Part shown: positions 9,126 through 18,765 of the stretch, piece after piece
Layout: each line of letters begins with the position of its first letter
Numbering within the stretch: position 1 is the first letter of the stretch
DNA from: Nostoc sp. UHCC 0870
Lineage (GTDB): Bacteria; Cyanobacteriota; Cyanobacteriia; Cyanobacteriales; Nostocaceae
DNA: 64,000 bases
Direction of reading: 5' to 3'
NCBI RefSeq assembly: GCF_022063185.1
Contig: NZ_CP091913.1
Coordinates: forward strand, 2,667,501-2,731,500
Made by a program: the position numbers and the translations under genes
Notes under the pieces: model-generated
What the model was told of the DNA's origin: nothing
What the model saw: only the letters and a program-made list of their open reading frames with translations
Database searches by the model: none

Positions 9126-9959
9126 GTGCTGGCTGATTTACCACCTTTAGGCGTAGGGTTGGGTTTTCGCCAACCGTTTAAAAGTGATTTGTTCCTCAAC
9201 CGCCAACAGGTAGACTTTCTGGAAATTGTAGCGGAACATTATTTAAAACCATCCTGGCAACAACAGCAACAGTTAGAATTATTAGCCAGTCATTTCCCTC
9301 TCATTCCCCACGCTATTAATCTTTCTTTAGGTAGTGCTGAGGGTGTAGATATAGACTATGTTCGCCAACTAGCAGCGTTAATTAAACAGCTTAACCCGCC
9401 TTGGTGGAGTGAACATATTTGTTTTACTAAAGCGGGTGGAGTTGATATTGGCCATTTGTCTCCGTTACCTTACACCAAAGAGGCTGTCAAAGTGCTGTGT
9501 CGTAATATTGCCGAAGTGCGACGCTGGATTGATGTGCCGTTAATTTTGGAAAATATTACCTATATGGTGACACTTCCCGGTGCAGAAATGACCGAAGCCC
9601 AATTTTTGGCGGAAGTGGTAGAACGTTGTGATTGTGGTTTGTTGTTAGATATCACAAATCTCTACATCAATGCAGTGAATCACGATTATGATGTGCAGCA
9701 ATTCTTGCAAGATTTACCCTGGGAACGTGTTGTCCAGTTACATTTTGTAGGTGGACATTGGCATGATGGCATACTAATTGATAGTCATTCCCAATCAACA
9801 CCCTCCCAAGTCTGGCAACTCATGGATGAGGTTGTGGCGCGTGTGGCTATAAAAGGAATTGTTTTAGAACGGGATGAAAATTTACCAGCCTTTGCAGAAT
9901 TAACATCCGAATTGCAACAAGCAAGAGAAATTGGTAGGAGACATCACAGATGGGGTTAG
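9126..9959 (+). CDS. DUF692 / MNIO family enzyme
   Basis: About 278 residues with the TIM-barrel pattern of DUF692: LGVGLGFRQP, FLEIVAEHYL, PHAINLSLGS, WWSEHICF, LILENITYM, GLLLDITNLYINA, VVQLHFVGGHWHDG, DSHSQSTP and VLERDEN. These carry the conserved Glu, His, Asp and Asn residues that bind iron in MbnB-type enzymes. Family members oxidatively modify Cys in ribosomal peptides with a partner protein. An open frame extends to 9081 inside the upstream gene, but the GTG at 9126 is preceded by GGAGGG (9112-9117) and gives the usual start. It ends 10 bp inside the next gene, indicating coupling. The substrate is probably the upstream Cys-rich tail (inference). Confidence 0.82.
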   Translation: MLADLPPLGVGLGFRQPFKSDLFLNRQQVDFLEIVAEHYLKPSWQQQQQLELLASHFPLIPHAINLSLGSAEGVDIDYVRQLAALIKQLNPPWWSEHICFTKAGGVDIGHLSPLPYTKEAVKVLCRNIAEVRRWIDVPLILENITYMVTLPGAEMTEAQFLAEVVERCDCGLLLDITNLYINAVNHDYDVQQFLQDLPWERVVQLHFVGGHWHDGILIDSHSQSTPSQVWQLMDEVVARVAIKGIVLERDENLPAFAELTSELQQAREIGRRHHRWG

Positions 9960-10498
9960 AACAAACCCAAATACTCTTAGCACAAATTTACACCAACACA
10001 CAGTTGAGAGAACGTTTCTTTACTAACCCCCAAGCCGTTGGTTTAGAGATGGGACTCAGTAGTGATGAGGCGCAGCAGTTAGAGCAACTTTCACCAAAAC
10101 AGGTGAATGCGTTTGCTAATTCCTTAAAGTGGAAGCGGTTGGGAGAAGTGCGGGAGTTGTTACCACGCACCGCTAAAGAAATGGGTAAAAATTTCACTAC
10201 CTTGTTTTGGCGATATGCGGAAAACCCCATCCCCCCAGGAATCAAAAAACATCGCCAAGATGCGATCGCCTTTGCTAACTTTATCATCCAAGTTGCTCAA
10301 CAGGAAGGACTTGAGCCAGCTTGGATAGGTGACTTAGTGCGCTACGAAAAAACCTGGCTGTTGGTTTATACTACAGCTAGCTGCTTAAAGATTTGTTGGT
10401 TTGGTTATGCTGTTCACCAAAACTTGAGCAAAAAAGGTGTGATTGCTCTGTGGTTGCGCCTGGGGAGACGTTCAGAACTACGTCATTTTATACTTTAA
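9950..10498 (+). CDS. MNIO partner protein (MbnC/HvfC-like, putative)
   Basis: A 182-residue protein whose ATG overlaps the MNIO stop. The N-terminal half is helical and acidic (LAQIYTNTQLRERFFTNPQ; LSSDEAQQLEQLSPKQVNAFANSL). The middle has LFWRYAENPIPPGIKKHRQDA, and the C-terminus is basic with possible hydrophobic helices. DUF692 enzymes are normally encoded with a partner that helps bind the substrate peptide, and the position and size fit that role. No catalytic motif is visible. The exact family is uncertain, so the role is inferred from context. Confidence 0.6.
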   Translation: MGLEQTQILLAQIYTNTQLRERFFTNPQAVGLEMGLSSDEAQQLEQLSPKQVNAFANSLKWKRLGEVRELLPRTAKEMGKNFTTLFWRYAENPIPPGIKKHRQDAIAFANFIIQVAQQEGLEPAWIGDLVRYEKTWLLVYTTASCLKICWFGYAVHQNLSKKGVIALWLRLGRRSELRHFIL

Positions 10499-10564
10499 TC
10501 GGGTTTTCAAACACGCTCTAAGAACCATCAAAACTAATTTGATAACCCACTAGACCACAACTAG

Positions 10565-12385
10565 CTAACGCAGTGTAGCCATCATTTCTAAAATTTGTTG
10601 ATGGTATTGTCTATTACCTTCATGATTATAAAGGTCAGCAGATTTCTTTAAATCTCTCATTGCGCCATCTCTGTCTCCTAAATTACGCCGAACTTCAGCC
10701 CGTAATAAATACGCTGAAGCCCAGTAAGGTTGATGCTGTAAGGCTTGGTCTAAATCGGCTAATGCTGCTTGATGGTTTCCCAGTTGAGTATGGCTACGAC
10801 CTCGGTTATACCAGTCTTCAGCATCATGAGGATCAATGGCGATCGCTTGGTTATAATCTGCTAGGGCTTGGTGATACTCGTTAAGGGCATAATAAGCATT
10901 GGCGCGGTGGCTATAAAATAGGGCAGACTGGGGATTAATCTTTAAAGCTTGGGTGTAATCAGCGATCGCGCTTTGGTAATCTTGTTGGTCATAATACCAA
11001 GCTCCCCGGTTATAATAGGCTTCAACTAGTTGGGGATTGATTACTAAGGCTTGGTTGTAGTCGGCTAGTGCGCCTCGATGATCTCCCAACTGACGACGAG
11101 CATTACCACGATTGCAGTAGGATGGGGCAAAATTGGGGTCAAATTTGATGGCTTGAGTGTTATCGGCTATTGCTCCCAGAAAATCTTGTAAGGCTTCATG
11201 AATGACCGCTCGTCCGTAGTATGCTTCTACTAAGTTGGGATTTATTTGTAATGCTTGATTATAATCAGCGATCGCTCCTTGATAGTCTCCGAGATGACGG
11301 CGAGCTGTAGCGCGATCGCAGTATCCTTCTGCAAGTTGGGGACATAGTGCTAATAATTGATCGCTATCTGACAGTGCGCTGGCATAGTCTCCGATTTGGC
11401 GGCGAATGTTGGCACGCAAACCGTATACTAAAGCTAAATTAGGATCAATTTGTAATGCTTGGCTATAGTCAGCAATAGCACCTTGATAATCTTTCTCAAA
11501 TACTCGAATTAAACCCCGTTCCCCATAGGCTTGTGCGTCCTCTGGGTTTAAACGAATTGCTTGGCTTAAGTCTTTTAAGGCTAAATCATATTCTTTGAGG
11601 CGAGAGAGGATCACACCGCGATTGTAGTATGCTGTGGCAAAATTAGGATTAAGTTCTAGAGTTCGGTTGTAATCGGCGATGGCGGCGTGATAGTCTCCTA
11701 AAGCATAGTAGGCGTTACCCCGATTTTGATAAGCCTCGACCAAGGTAGGATCTAGTTGGATGGTGCGTTCATGATCAGCGATCGCCTGGCGATATTCTCC
11801 TAGGTTATAGTAGACATTACCGCGACTACTGTATACTGCGGCTAAATAGGGATGCCATTGCAAAGCTTCCTGAAAATCTGATATCGCCCCTTGATTATCG
11901 CCCTGATTAGCAAAACCCACACCTCGATAATAATAAGCGTGAGCAATATCTATATTTATATCACTAGCTAACTGTGGATTGACTGCTATGGTGTGCATAT
12001 AGTCAGCGATGGCTTGGTTATATTCTCCCCAGGCGAAGTAAGCTTTACCCCGATAGTAGTAAGATGCAGTAATAGTAGGGTTAATTTGCAATACTTGATC
12101 ATAATCAGCGATCGCACCTGCATAGTCAGCCAAAGAGTAACGCGCAAATGCTCGATAGTAATAAGCTTCAGCTAAATTAGGATTAATTTTAATAGCACGA
12201 GTTAAATCTGCGATCGCAGCTTGATAATCTTTTAGTTCATTACATAGAATCATCCCTTGGTTCAAATAAGCTACTGCATAGTCAGGTTGGTTTTGGGTGG
12301 ACTGGGTGTGATTTGCGATCGCCCCTTGATAGTCCCTTGGTAAATTTGTATAGAGTCCCTGTTGGAAAAAAGAGTCAGCATTCAT
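10565..12385 (-). CDS. Tetratricopeptide-repeat protein
   Basis: The 606-residue product is almost entirely 34-residue TPR units with the consensus Y-x-x-A-I-A-D-Y-x-Q-A-L-x-I-N-P, roughly 16-17 of them. No signal peptide, membrane segment or catalytic domain is visible, so it is probably a soluble scaffold. It converges with the MNIO cluster. The highly similar repeats leave traces in the DNA, including many GCGATCGC-type sites. The partner is unknown. Confidence 0.85.
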   Translation of the reverse strand: MNADSFFQQGLYTNLPRDYQGAIANHTQSTQNQPDYAVAYLNQGMILCNELKDYQAAIADLTRAIKINPNLAEAYYYRAFARYSLADYAGAIADYDQVLQINPTITASYYYRGKAYFAWGEYNQAIADYMHTIAVNPQLASDINIDIAHAYYYRGVGFANQGDNQGAISDFQEALQWHPYLAAVYSSRGNVYYNLGEYRQAIADHERTIQLDPTLVEAYQNRGNAYYALGDYHAAIADYNRTLELNPNFATAYYNRGVILSRLKEYDLALKDLSQAIRLNPEDAQAYGERGLIRVFEKDYQGAIADYSQALQIDPNLALVYGLRANIRRQIGDYASALSDSDQLLALCPQLAEGYCDRATARRHLGDYQGAIADYNQALQINPNLVEAYYGRAVIHEALQDFLGAIADNTQAIKFDPNFAPSYCNRGNARRQLGDHRGALADYNQALVINPQLVEAYYNRGAWYYDQQDYQSAIADYTQALKINPQSALFYSHRANAYYALNEYHQALADYNQAIAIDPHDAEDWYNRGRSHTQLGNHQAALADLDQALQHQPYWASAYLLRAEVRRNLGDRDGAMRDLKKSADLYNHEGNRQYHQQILEMMATLR

Positions 12386-12651
12386 CTAATTTTCTTATCT
12401 TGTTGCACTAAGCATGAGTTTGATGAGTCTCAAGTTGCCATTAATAGGGTAGAACACTGTATCTTGATTAAACTATAAATTTAGCCATAATACCAATATA
12501 TATATATAGCTATATTTGGCACAATTTTTATTTCATGCCATTGAAATATGTGAAGATATGAAAGATCCAGCTATTATGACAATTGGATGTAGTGAAGATC
12601 ATCACCGTCTCAAACCAATTTATCTAGATTTCATCAGGTGGAGCGCGAAAT

Positions 12652-12846
12652 ATGTACGACAAAGAGGACATCGAAGCGATGCTTGATAGCATGAGTGTCG
12701 TGGATGTGCTAAGAATAATGTCTGAAATTTGTTATGAAAAAGCTGAATATCTTAGAACAGACTACCAAGACAGTGAAACTGCAAGAGCCTGGGAAAAAGT
12801 GGGTAGAGCCGTAGGTAAGATAAAAATAAAAACAGAATTATATTAA
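12652..12846 (+). CDS. Small conserved-type protein, 64 residues
   Basis: An acidic and lysine-rich helical small protein (MYDKEDIEAMLDSMSVVDVL start; ARAWEKVGRAVGKIKIKTE end). GGTGGAG lies about 8 bases before the ATG. A short hairpin with a T tail follows (12865-12893). The signals before and after the frame support a real gene. No function is recognised. Confidence 0.55.
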   Translation: MYDKEDIEAMLDSMSVVDVLRIMSEICYEKAEYLRTDYQDSETARAWEKVGRAVGKIKIKTELY

Positions 12847-12864
12847 TCAGACAGTTAAAATCAA

Positions 12865-12893
12865 TCCCGTGAATTTATCTCTACGGGATTTTT
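12865..12893 (+). terminator. Terminator after the 64-residue gene
   Basis: Stem AATCCCGT/ACGGGATT with a 12-base loop, followed by TTTAAT, 18 bases after the stop codon. Confidence 0.65.
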
Positions 12894-12969
12894 AATTAAA
12901 TAACTTTAAGGGAATAAAATTAATAGATACTTTTCCTACTTAGTCAACTACCAAAAGTATTAATTATAT

Positions 12970-13169
12970 CCCCGACTGCTTTGAGAAATCGGGGATATTG
13001 TGTTTCGCGAATAATTGACGAGAAAAGGTAGAGACGTTGTATGCAATGTCTCTACAGTTGTAGGGGAGAGATACTCTAGTCTTTAGAGAGGGGTTTTCCA
13101 AATCCCGTGAAAAGTCAGTTCCTAATTACGAATTACGTAGCTTGCTTCTCGCTTTGCGAGTATTACGAA
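12970..13169. repeat. Cluster of palindromic repeats before hyuB end
   Basis: Three repeats occur here. An imperfect stem ATCCCCGA/TCGGGGAT with an internal loop lies near 12969-12998. GTAGAGACGTTGTATGCAATG at 13028 begins a 28-bp palindrome whose near-identical copy is at 50888-50915. Tandem AATTACG units with a short palindrome run at 13125-13181 and extend to the hyuB stop. No gene was seen. Confidence 0.75.
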
Positions 13170-14726
13170 TTACGAATTACCAAAACCTCCGCCTCCAGGA
13201 GTAGCGATCGCAAAAACATCTCCAGGGTTCATCTCTACTGTTGCTGTGCTGTCTAAATTCTCTTGAACCCCATTTCCCCGTTCTACCCAGTTGCGCCCCA
13301 CCTGTCCAACTTCCCCGCCATTTAACCCAAAAGGAGGTACAACCCGATGTCCAGAGAGAATATTAGCTGTCATCGGTTCTAAAAAGCGCAGGCGACGAAT
13401 TACCCCATTACCGCCTTGATGTTTTCCTTTACCGCCACTATCAGGACGCAGACTAAAGCTTTCTAATAGTACAGGGTAGCGGGTTTCTAAAACCTCTGGA
13501 TCAGTCAAGCGGGAATTAGTCATGTGAGTCTGGACTGCATCCGTACCATCAAAATTAGCCCCAGCCCCAGAACCGCCACAGATGGTTTCATAATATTGAT
13601 AGCGATCGTTCCCAAAAGTAAAGTTATTCATCGTCCCTTGAGAAGCAGCCATCACACCCAAAGCACCATACAAAGCATCGACAACAGTTTGAGAAGTTTC
13701 TACATTACCTGCAACTACGGCTGCTGGATAAGTTGGGTTTAACATACAACCTTCAGGGATAATAATATCTAAAGGTTTCAGACACCCAGCATTCAAGGGA
13801 ATACTATCATTAACTAAAGTCCGAAAGACATATAAAACTGCTGCGTGAGTAACTGCTTTAGGAGCATTGAAGTTACTATTTAACTGTCCAGATGTGCCAG
13901 TAAAATCAATTTTAGCACTCCGATTTTCGCGGTTAATTATGACTTGTACTTGAATTTTTGCGTCGCTATCCATCTCATAAACAAATGAGCCATCTTTAAG
14001 CACATCAATGGCTCTTCTCACTGATTCTTCAGCATTATCTTGGACAAATTTCATATAAATTTGAACTGTTTCTAGCCCGTATTGAGAAACCATCTTAGAC
14101 AGTTCTTGCACTCCCCGTTCATTGGCAGCAATTTGTGCCTTAAAATCAGTTATATTTTGATTAGGGTTACGAGCAGGATAGAGATGATTTAACAGTAATT
14201 CTCGTACTGCATTTTCCCGAAAATCCCCCTGTTCTACCAAGAGAAAATTATCAAACATAATGCCTTCTTCCTCTACATTTTTACTATGAGGAGGCATAGA
14301 ACCAGGCGTAATTCCACCGATATCAGCTTGGTGTCCGCGAGAGGCGACGTAAAATAGGGGACTGGAGATATTTTCGCCAGTTTCTAGAAATACGGGTGTA
14401 ATGGCGGTGACATCGGGGAGGTGAGTTCCACCGTTGTAGGGATTATTTGATAAATAAACATTGCCTGGTTTAATAGTGTCGCCTTTATCATTGATTAAAC
14501 TGCGGACACTTTCACTCATTGAGCCTAAATGTACGGGAATATGGGGGGCGTTAGCTACTAATAATCCTGACGCATCAAAAATTGCACAAGAAAAATCTAA
14601 GCGTTCTTTAATATTTACGGATACGGCTGTATTTTGTAGGACAATTCCCATTTGTTCAGCAATGAATTGATAGAGATTTTTGAATATTTCTAAGCGTACT
14701 GGATCTGGTTGAGATGTAGTATACAT
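13170..14726 (-). CDS. hyuB: Hydantoinase B / 5-oxoprolinase B subunit
   Basis: A 518-residue HyuB-family protein. It starts DPVRLEIFKNLYQFIAEQMG and contains NTAVSVNIKERLDFSCAIFD, SRGHQADIGGITPGSMPP, GSGAGANFDGTDAVQTHMTN and a Gly-rich end PGGGGFGNS. With HyuA it should form an ATP-dependent enzyme opening 5-oxoproline or a hydantoin ring. Its last codons sit in the AATTACG repeat. hyuA lies upstream on the same strand but 376 bp away, with repeat elements in the gap. Combined length (about 1220) is close to a single-chain 5-oxoprolinase. The exact substrate is uncertain. Confidence 0.87.
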   Translation of the reverse strand: MYTTSQPDPVRLEIFKNLYQFIAEQMGIVLQNTAVSVNIKERLDFSCAIFDASGLLVANAPHIPVHLGSMSESVRSLINDKGDTIKPGNVYLSNNPYNGGTHLPDVTAITPVFLETGENISSPLFYVASRGHQADIGGITPGSMPPHSKNVEEEGIMFDNFLLVEQGDFRENAVRELLLNHLYPARNPNQNITDFKAQIAANERGVQELSKMVSQYGLETVQIYMKFVQDNAEESVRRAIDVLKDGSFVYEMDSDAKIQVQVIINRENRSAKIDFTGTSGQLNSNFNAPKAVTHAAVLYVFRTLVNDSIPLNAGCLKPLDIIIPEGCMLNPTYPAAVVAGNVETSQTVVDALYGALGVMAASQGTMNNFTFGNDRYQYYETICGGSGAGANFDGTDAVQTHMTNSRLTDPEVLETRYPVLLESFSLRPDSGGKGKHQGGNGVIRRLRFLEPMTANILSGHRVVPPFGLNGGEVGQVGRNWVERGNGVQENLDSTATVEMNPGDVFAIATPGGGGFGNS

Positions 14727-15102
14727 TTTGATTGCGACTCCTTGAATGTGAGAAAATTGTCAGATATGTAATTACAAAAAGATAGGTTGGGTAGGGTGCG
14801 TCAGTATGAATAATTTTTGAGTATAGTTAGGTTCTATCGCACTGACGCACCCTACAGTTTGGATATTTTTTTATCTGGAAGTACCTAAGAAAAATTGTCA
14901 GATATAGCTATCCATTTTTTGTGATTACAAAAAGATAGAGGTTTGTAGTAAGGACTTCAGTCCTGATTTTTCTAAGGACTAAAGTCCTTACTACGAACTT
15001 GCTTATCTATCAATTGAAAATGGCGATCGCTGTTTCTTCAGATGGACTCTTCAACTTAAATAGTCAGAAACTCATCTTTCAAATCGCAATTAATTTGTAA
15101 AT
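14727..15102. repeat. Repeat-filled gap between hyuA and hyuB
   Basis: Contains the MITE core at 14791-14855 (copy 2 of the element at 208-272), then TTTATCTGGAAGT near 14870, which is the reverse complement of the flank of copy 1. The palindromic repeat GTAGTAAGGACTTCAG...CTTACTAC lies at 14945-14994 (other copies at 23387-23436 and 35658-35837). Direct repeats containing ATTGTCAGATAT and ATTACAAAAAGATAG flank the MITE. No gene is present. Confidence 0.8.
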
Positions 15103-17211
15103 TTATTCATGGTTGACACATCGGGCTAAAATCAAATGATTACACTCAGTTAATCTGGCTTGCCAATTCGGTTCAACTACAATGGTGCTAATTTTTTCGA
15201 CAATGATAGCAGCACCATTAATACAATCTCCTGGTTGTAAATCTTCCCGACGATAAACTGGCGTATCATGCCATTTTTCAGCAGTAAACATCTTGACTAT
15301 TTCCACCGATTGGGGAAATTTATCTAAAGGTTTAGTACGAGCAATTAAAGTTTCTTCAGGAGTATCCATTTTCTGAATTACTTCTACTGAAATAGATTCA
15401 ACAATTAAGGCTTTTTTTGACTGCACGAAACCATAGCGAGACTTATGTTTATCTGCAAATGCTATTTGCATCACGGTTACATCTACATCAAAATTAACAC
15501 TTAAGGTAGAATCAGTCCCCTCATATTTTAAATTCAGGGTTTGAATTATTTCTTCTTCAATGCTGCTTTCATCTTGGCTGAGTTCACTTCTGGCTTGGGT
15601 TTTTAAAGACTCCATTAATTGTATTAATTGAGGAATTAATGCTTGATTTAAATGCTTTTCTACTCCCCCAACTCTAGTAGCTCTAACATCAGCTAATCCC
15701 ATACCATAAGCTGAAAGAACACCAGCATAAGGATGCAGAAATATCTGTTTCATCCCTAAAGTATCAGCAATTAAACAAGCAACTTGTGCGCCTGCACCAC
15801 CAAAACAACAAAGAACATATTCCGTGATATCATAACCACGTTGTAGGCTAATTTTTTTAATAGCATTAGCCATATTTTCGACAGCGATCGCCATAAATCC
15901 TGCTGCTACTTGTTCTGGTGTACGATAATTACCTGTAACGGTGGCAATATCTAGGGCTAATTGGTTAAATTTCTCCAAGACAATATCTTTATCTAAAGGT
16001 AAATTACCATCACTGCCAAAAACAGCAGGGAAATATTGGGGATGAATTTTACCTAACATCACATTAGCATCTGTCACCGCTAAAGACCCACCACGCCGAT
16101 AACAAGCGGGTCCAGGATTTGAACCAGCCGATTCTGGCCCGACACGATAACTAGAACCATCAAAAAAGAGAATTGAACCGCCGCCAGCTGCGATCGTATT
16201 AATTGATAATACAGGAACTCGCATCCGCGCCCCAGCAATTTCGGAATCTAATTGGCGTTCATACTCACCTTTAAAATGGGCAACATCTGTACTTGTTCCC
16301 CCCATATCGAAGGTAATTACTAAATTAAAACCTGCTCTTTTGCTAGTTTGGACTGCACCAACAATACCGCCAGCCGGGCCGCTTAAAATGCTATCTTTAC
16401 CTTGAAATTGTGTAGCATCAGTTAACCCGCCATCAGATTTCATAAACATTAACCTGACGTTAGGTAACTGACTAGCTACTTGGTCAACATATCGCCGTAA
16501 AATTGGCGTTAAGTAAGCATCTACAACAGTTGTATCACCGCGACTTACCAATTTCATCAAGGGACTAACTTGATGAGATACAGAGATTTGTGTGAAGCCT
16601 ATTTTTTGAGCAATTTCTGCTACTTGTTGCTCGTGTTTGGGGTAGCGATCGCTGTGCATAAAGACAATTGCACAACTACGAACCCCTGTATGATAAACTG
16701 CTTGTAAATCTTGTTTTACCTGTGCAATATTTACAGGTGTTAATTCATTACCATTAGCATCATAGCGTTCATCTACTTCAATTACCTGTTCATAAAGCAT
16801 CGTCGGTAAAATAATTTGACGAGCAAAGATATCAGGACGGTTTTGGTAGCCAATTCTGAGGGCATCTTTAAACCCTTTGGTAATTAGTAGAACTACTCTA
16901 TCTCCTTGTCTTTCCAACAGTGCATTAGTGGCTACTGTTGTCCCCATTTTAACTACTTCTATCGCTGCACTGGGAATAGGTTCATTGTTTTTCAGACCAA
17001 TAATATTCTGAATTCCTTGAATAACTGCATCTTGGTATTGTTCAGGATTTTCGGAGAGTAATTTATAGACTATTACCCATTCTTGATTAGGCAAAGGCAC
17101 AATTAAAAATCGTTCCTGAAGTCTTGAGAGTCTGTCTATAATTTTCTGATTATCTGTTACAGCAACAATATCTGTAAATGTGCCACCTCTATCTGCAAAT
17201 ACTTTTAGCAT
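15103..17211 (-). CDS. hyuA: Hydantoinase A / 5-oxoprolinase A subunit
   Basis: A 702-residue HyuA-family ATPase-fold subunit. Markers are FADRGGTFTDIVAV at the N-terminus, GTTVATNALLERQGDRVVLL, MKSDGGLTDATQF, GPAGGIVGAVQTSKRAG, TFDMGGTSTDVAHFKG and CCFGGAGAQVACLIADTLG. The N-terminal domain and the sugar-kinase-like nucleotide fold are complete. It is expected to phosphorylate the substrate amide before ring opening by HyuB. Like hyuB, it is probably cytoplasmic. The 5-oxoproline assignment is more likely than hydantoin, but not proven here. Confidence 0.88.
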   Translation of the reverse strand: MLKVFADRGGTFTDIVAVTDNQKIIDRLSRLQERFLIVPLPNQEWVIVYKLLSENPEQYQDAVIQGIQNIIGLKNNEPIPSAAIEVVKMGTTVATNALLERQGDRVVLLITKGFKDALRIGYQNRPDIFARQIILPTMLYEQVIEVDERYDANGNELTPVNIAQVKQDLQAVYHTGVRSCAIVFMHSDRYPKHEQQVAEIAQKIGFTQISVSHQVSPLMKLVSRGDTTVVDAYLTPILRRYVDQVASQLPNVRLMFMKSDGGLTDATQFQGKDSILSGPAGGIVGAVQTSKRAGFNLVITFDMGGTSTDVAHFKGEYERQLDSEIAGARMRVPVLSINTIAAGGGSILFFDGSSYRVGPESAGSNPGPACYRRGGSLAVTDANVMLGKIHPQYFPAVFGSDGNLPLDKDIVLEKFNQLALDIATVTGNYRTPEQVAAGFMAIAVENMANAIKKISLQRGYDITEYVLCCFGGAGAQVACLIADTLGMKQIFLHPYAGVLSAYGMGLADVRATRVGGVEKHLNQALIPQLIQLMESLKTQARSELSQDESSIEEEIIQTLNLKYEGTDSTLSVNFDVDVTVMQIAFADKHKSRYGFVQSKKALIVESISVEVIQKMDTPEETLIARTKPLDKFPQSVEIVKMFTAEKWHDTPVYRREDLQPGDCINGAAIIVEKISTIVVEPNWQARLTECNHLILARCVNHE

Positions 17212-17598
17212 AGTTAGATTTCATCTATCAACTAAAAGTAGCGTAGCAGTGATGTTTGGTATAGTTCTACTTCATGTGTGGTATATTTTGACAACAAGTG
17301 TAGACAAAAATATTTTTTATCGCACGCAGAGGCGCAGAAACGCAGAGAGTAAGAGTTTCAATCTCTGCATGATATCAGGTTCGGATAATTAGTTATGCTT
17401 TCAAGAGTGATTAAACCCCACCCTCACCCACGCGCCAGCAATTCTCATTTTCACTAAACCTATTTTGAGTATTTTCACTGCTTGACAAAATGCGCTCTAC
17501 TCACCACTCCCTACTCATCACTCCCTACTCACTACTCCCTACTCAGCACTCAGCACTCATCACTCATCACTCCCTACTCAGCACTCAGCACTCCCTAC
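17212..17598. repeat. Intergenic region with ACTC-rich short tandem repeats
   Basis: A CGCAGAGGCGCAGAAACGCAG-type dispersed repeat lies near 17325. Imperfect 7-bp tandem units such as CTCAGCA, CTCATCA and CCCTACT fill 17497-17598 and run a few bases into the stop of the next gene. Similar arrays occur at 32517-32601 (opposite strand sense) and 37128-37240. No gene was recognised. Confidence 0.8.
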
Positions 17599-18765
17599 TC
17601 AGCACTCTCTAACTATCATATGTTTTTTCGAGTCAAAACTAATTACTCCTTGTTGTTGCAATTTGCCTATCAATCTTGTAATTGTGACTCTAGTAGTACA
17701 ACACGCGCTAGCAATTTCTTCGTGAGTGAAGCGAAGATTTAAACGAGTTCCTTCTGCTACTGGTTCGCCAATTTCTTGTTTCAAAAACTGTAAGAGATGA
17801 TATAATCTATCTTCTACTCGTCGCTTGCCAAAAATAACTAACAAGGATTCAGTTTGCTTTAACCGTTGATTGATTTTTGGTGACAGAATATTACTTAATA
17901 TCGGATTCAAAGCTACTTCAGTTAAATGAATAGATACTAATTTGACATCTGACAAGGCTGTAGCTTGATAAATAGGTAAAGATGTCATACTAGAGCCAAA
18001 TACCATTTGTGGTGTTGCTAAACCTACTAAAATTTCTTCACCTGTTTCACAGAAAGTATTTAATTTCACTAAACCTTGGCAAATATAGAAAATTACTAAA
18101 GGATTCAAGGGAATATCTTCACCTTTAGTATAGGTATATATGGGGCGATCTTGACTGAGGTATTCTTCACGATTGATTAATCCTAAATCATTTAAATGAT
18201 GTTGATTAATCTGACGCAATAACCAGCGCAAAGATGTTGGTTTACCATGTTGATTGCGAACTACTGCTACTGTCAAAGCCGCATCAAAAGGTTCACCATC
18301 ATCTGGCTGTAAACGTAATACTAACTCTTTACCTCTATCAGATTGAAATAGCTGAGTTATTTCGCTGCGAAAACTTTCTCGCTCTTCGATGCGGATGAAG
18401 TTAATCATCGATTGACCGAATAAAGTCTGCTTGGTAGTATTCAGCAACTTAGCGGCGGCTAGGTTAGCTTCTTGAATAACGCCTTCTGAATTAGTAACAA
18501 AATAAGCATCTGGTGCAAATTCAAATAAATTGTAATAATGTAAGCGTTCAGCTTCTAATTGAGTTCTTGTTTGTAAAAGTTCCTCGTTTTGTTGATAAAG
18601 TTCTTCCGCCGCTAACTGTACCATTTTCGAGTTACTATAGAGTTCCTTAAAAGCTTGCGGTAGTAAATCTGGTGGAATCCACGGCAAAACGCTGGCAGTT
18701 TGGTATAAATCTGCTAGCTGCTTGTGTAGTGCTTCGGCTCGTTGGATAAATAATTCTATATTCAC
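17599..18765 (-). CDS. PAS-domain Crp/Fnr-like transcription regulator
   Basis: This 388-residue protein begins with a coiled coil (about 1-75). A PAS domain follows (about 78-190; YYNLFEFAPDAYFVTNSEGV). A cyclic-nucleotide-binding-like beta-barrel covers about 205-300, and a winged helix of Crp type ends the protein (FTHEEIASACCTTRVTITRL). No REC or kinase domain is present, so PAS may sense a ligand and act directly through the DNA-binding domain. The effector-binding Arg/Glu of true cAMP sites is not obvious, so cAMP binding is doubtful. It is monocistronic, reads away from the small genes to its right, and has tandem repeats at its 3' end. Confidence 0.78.
   Translation of the reverse strand: MNIELFIQRAEALHKQLADLYQTASVLPWIPPDLLPQAFKELYSNSKMVQLAAEELYQQNEELLQTRTQLEAERLHYYNLFEFAPDAYFVTNSEGVIQEANLAAAKLLNTTKQTLFGQSMINFIRIEERESFRSEITQLFQSDRGKELVLRLQPDDGEPFDAALTVAVVRNQHGKPTSLRWLLRQINQHHLNDLGLINREEYLSQDRPIYTYTKGEDIPLNPLVIFYICQGLVKLNTFCETGEEILVGLATPQMVFGSSMTSLPIYQATALSDVKLVSIHLTEVALNPILSNILSPKINQRLKQTESLLVIFGKRRVEDRLYHLLQFLKQEIGEPVAEGTRLNLRFTHEEIASACCTTRVTITRLIGKLQQQGVISFDSKKHMIVREC

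Noticed and set aside
12558..12689. Small frame reading MKDPAIMTIGCSEDHHRLK upstream of the 64-residue gene
   Set aside because: It overlaps the better supported 12652 gene, lacks a start signal and has no recognisable family. It might be a decayed fragment, but support is too weak.
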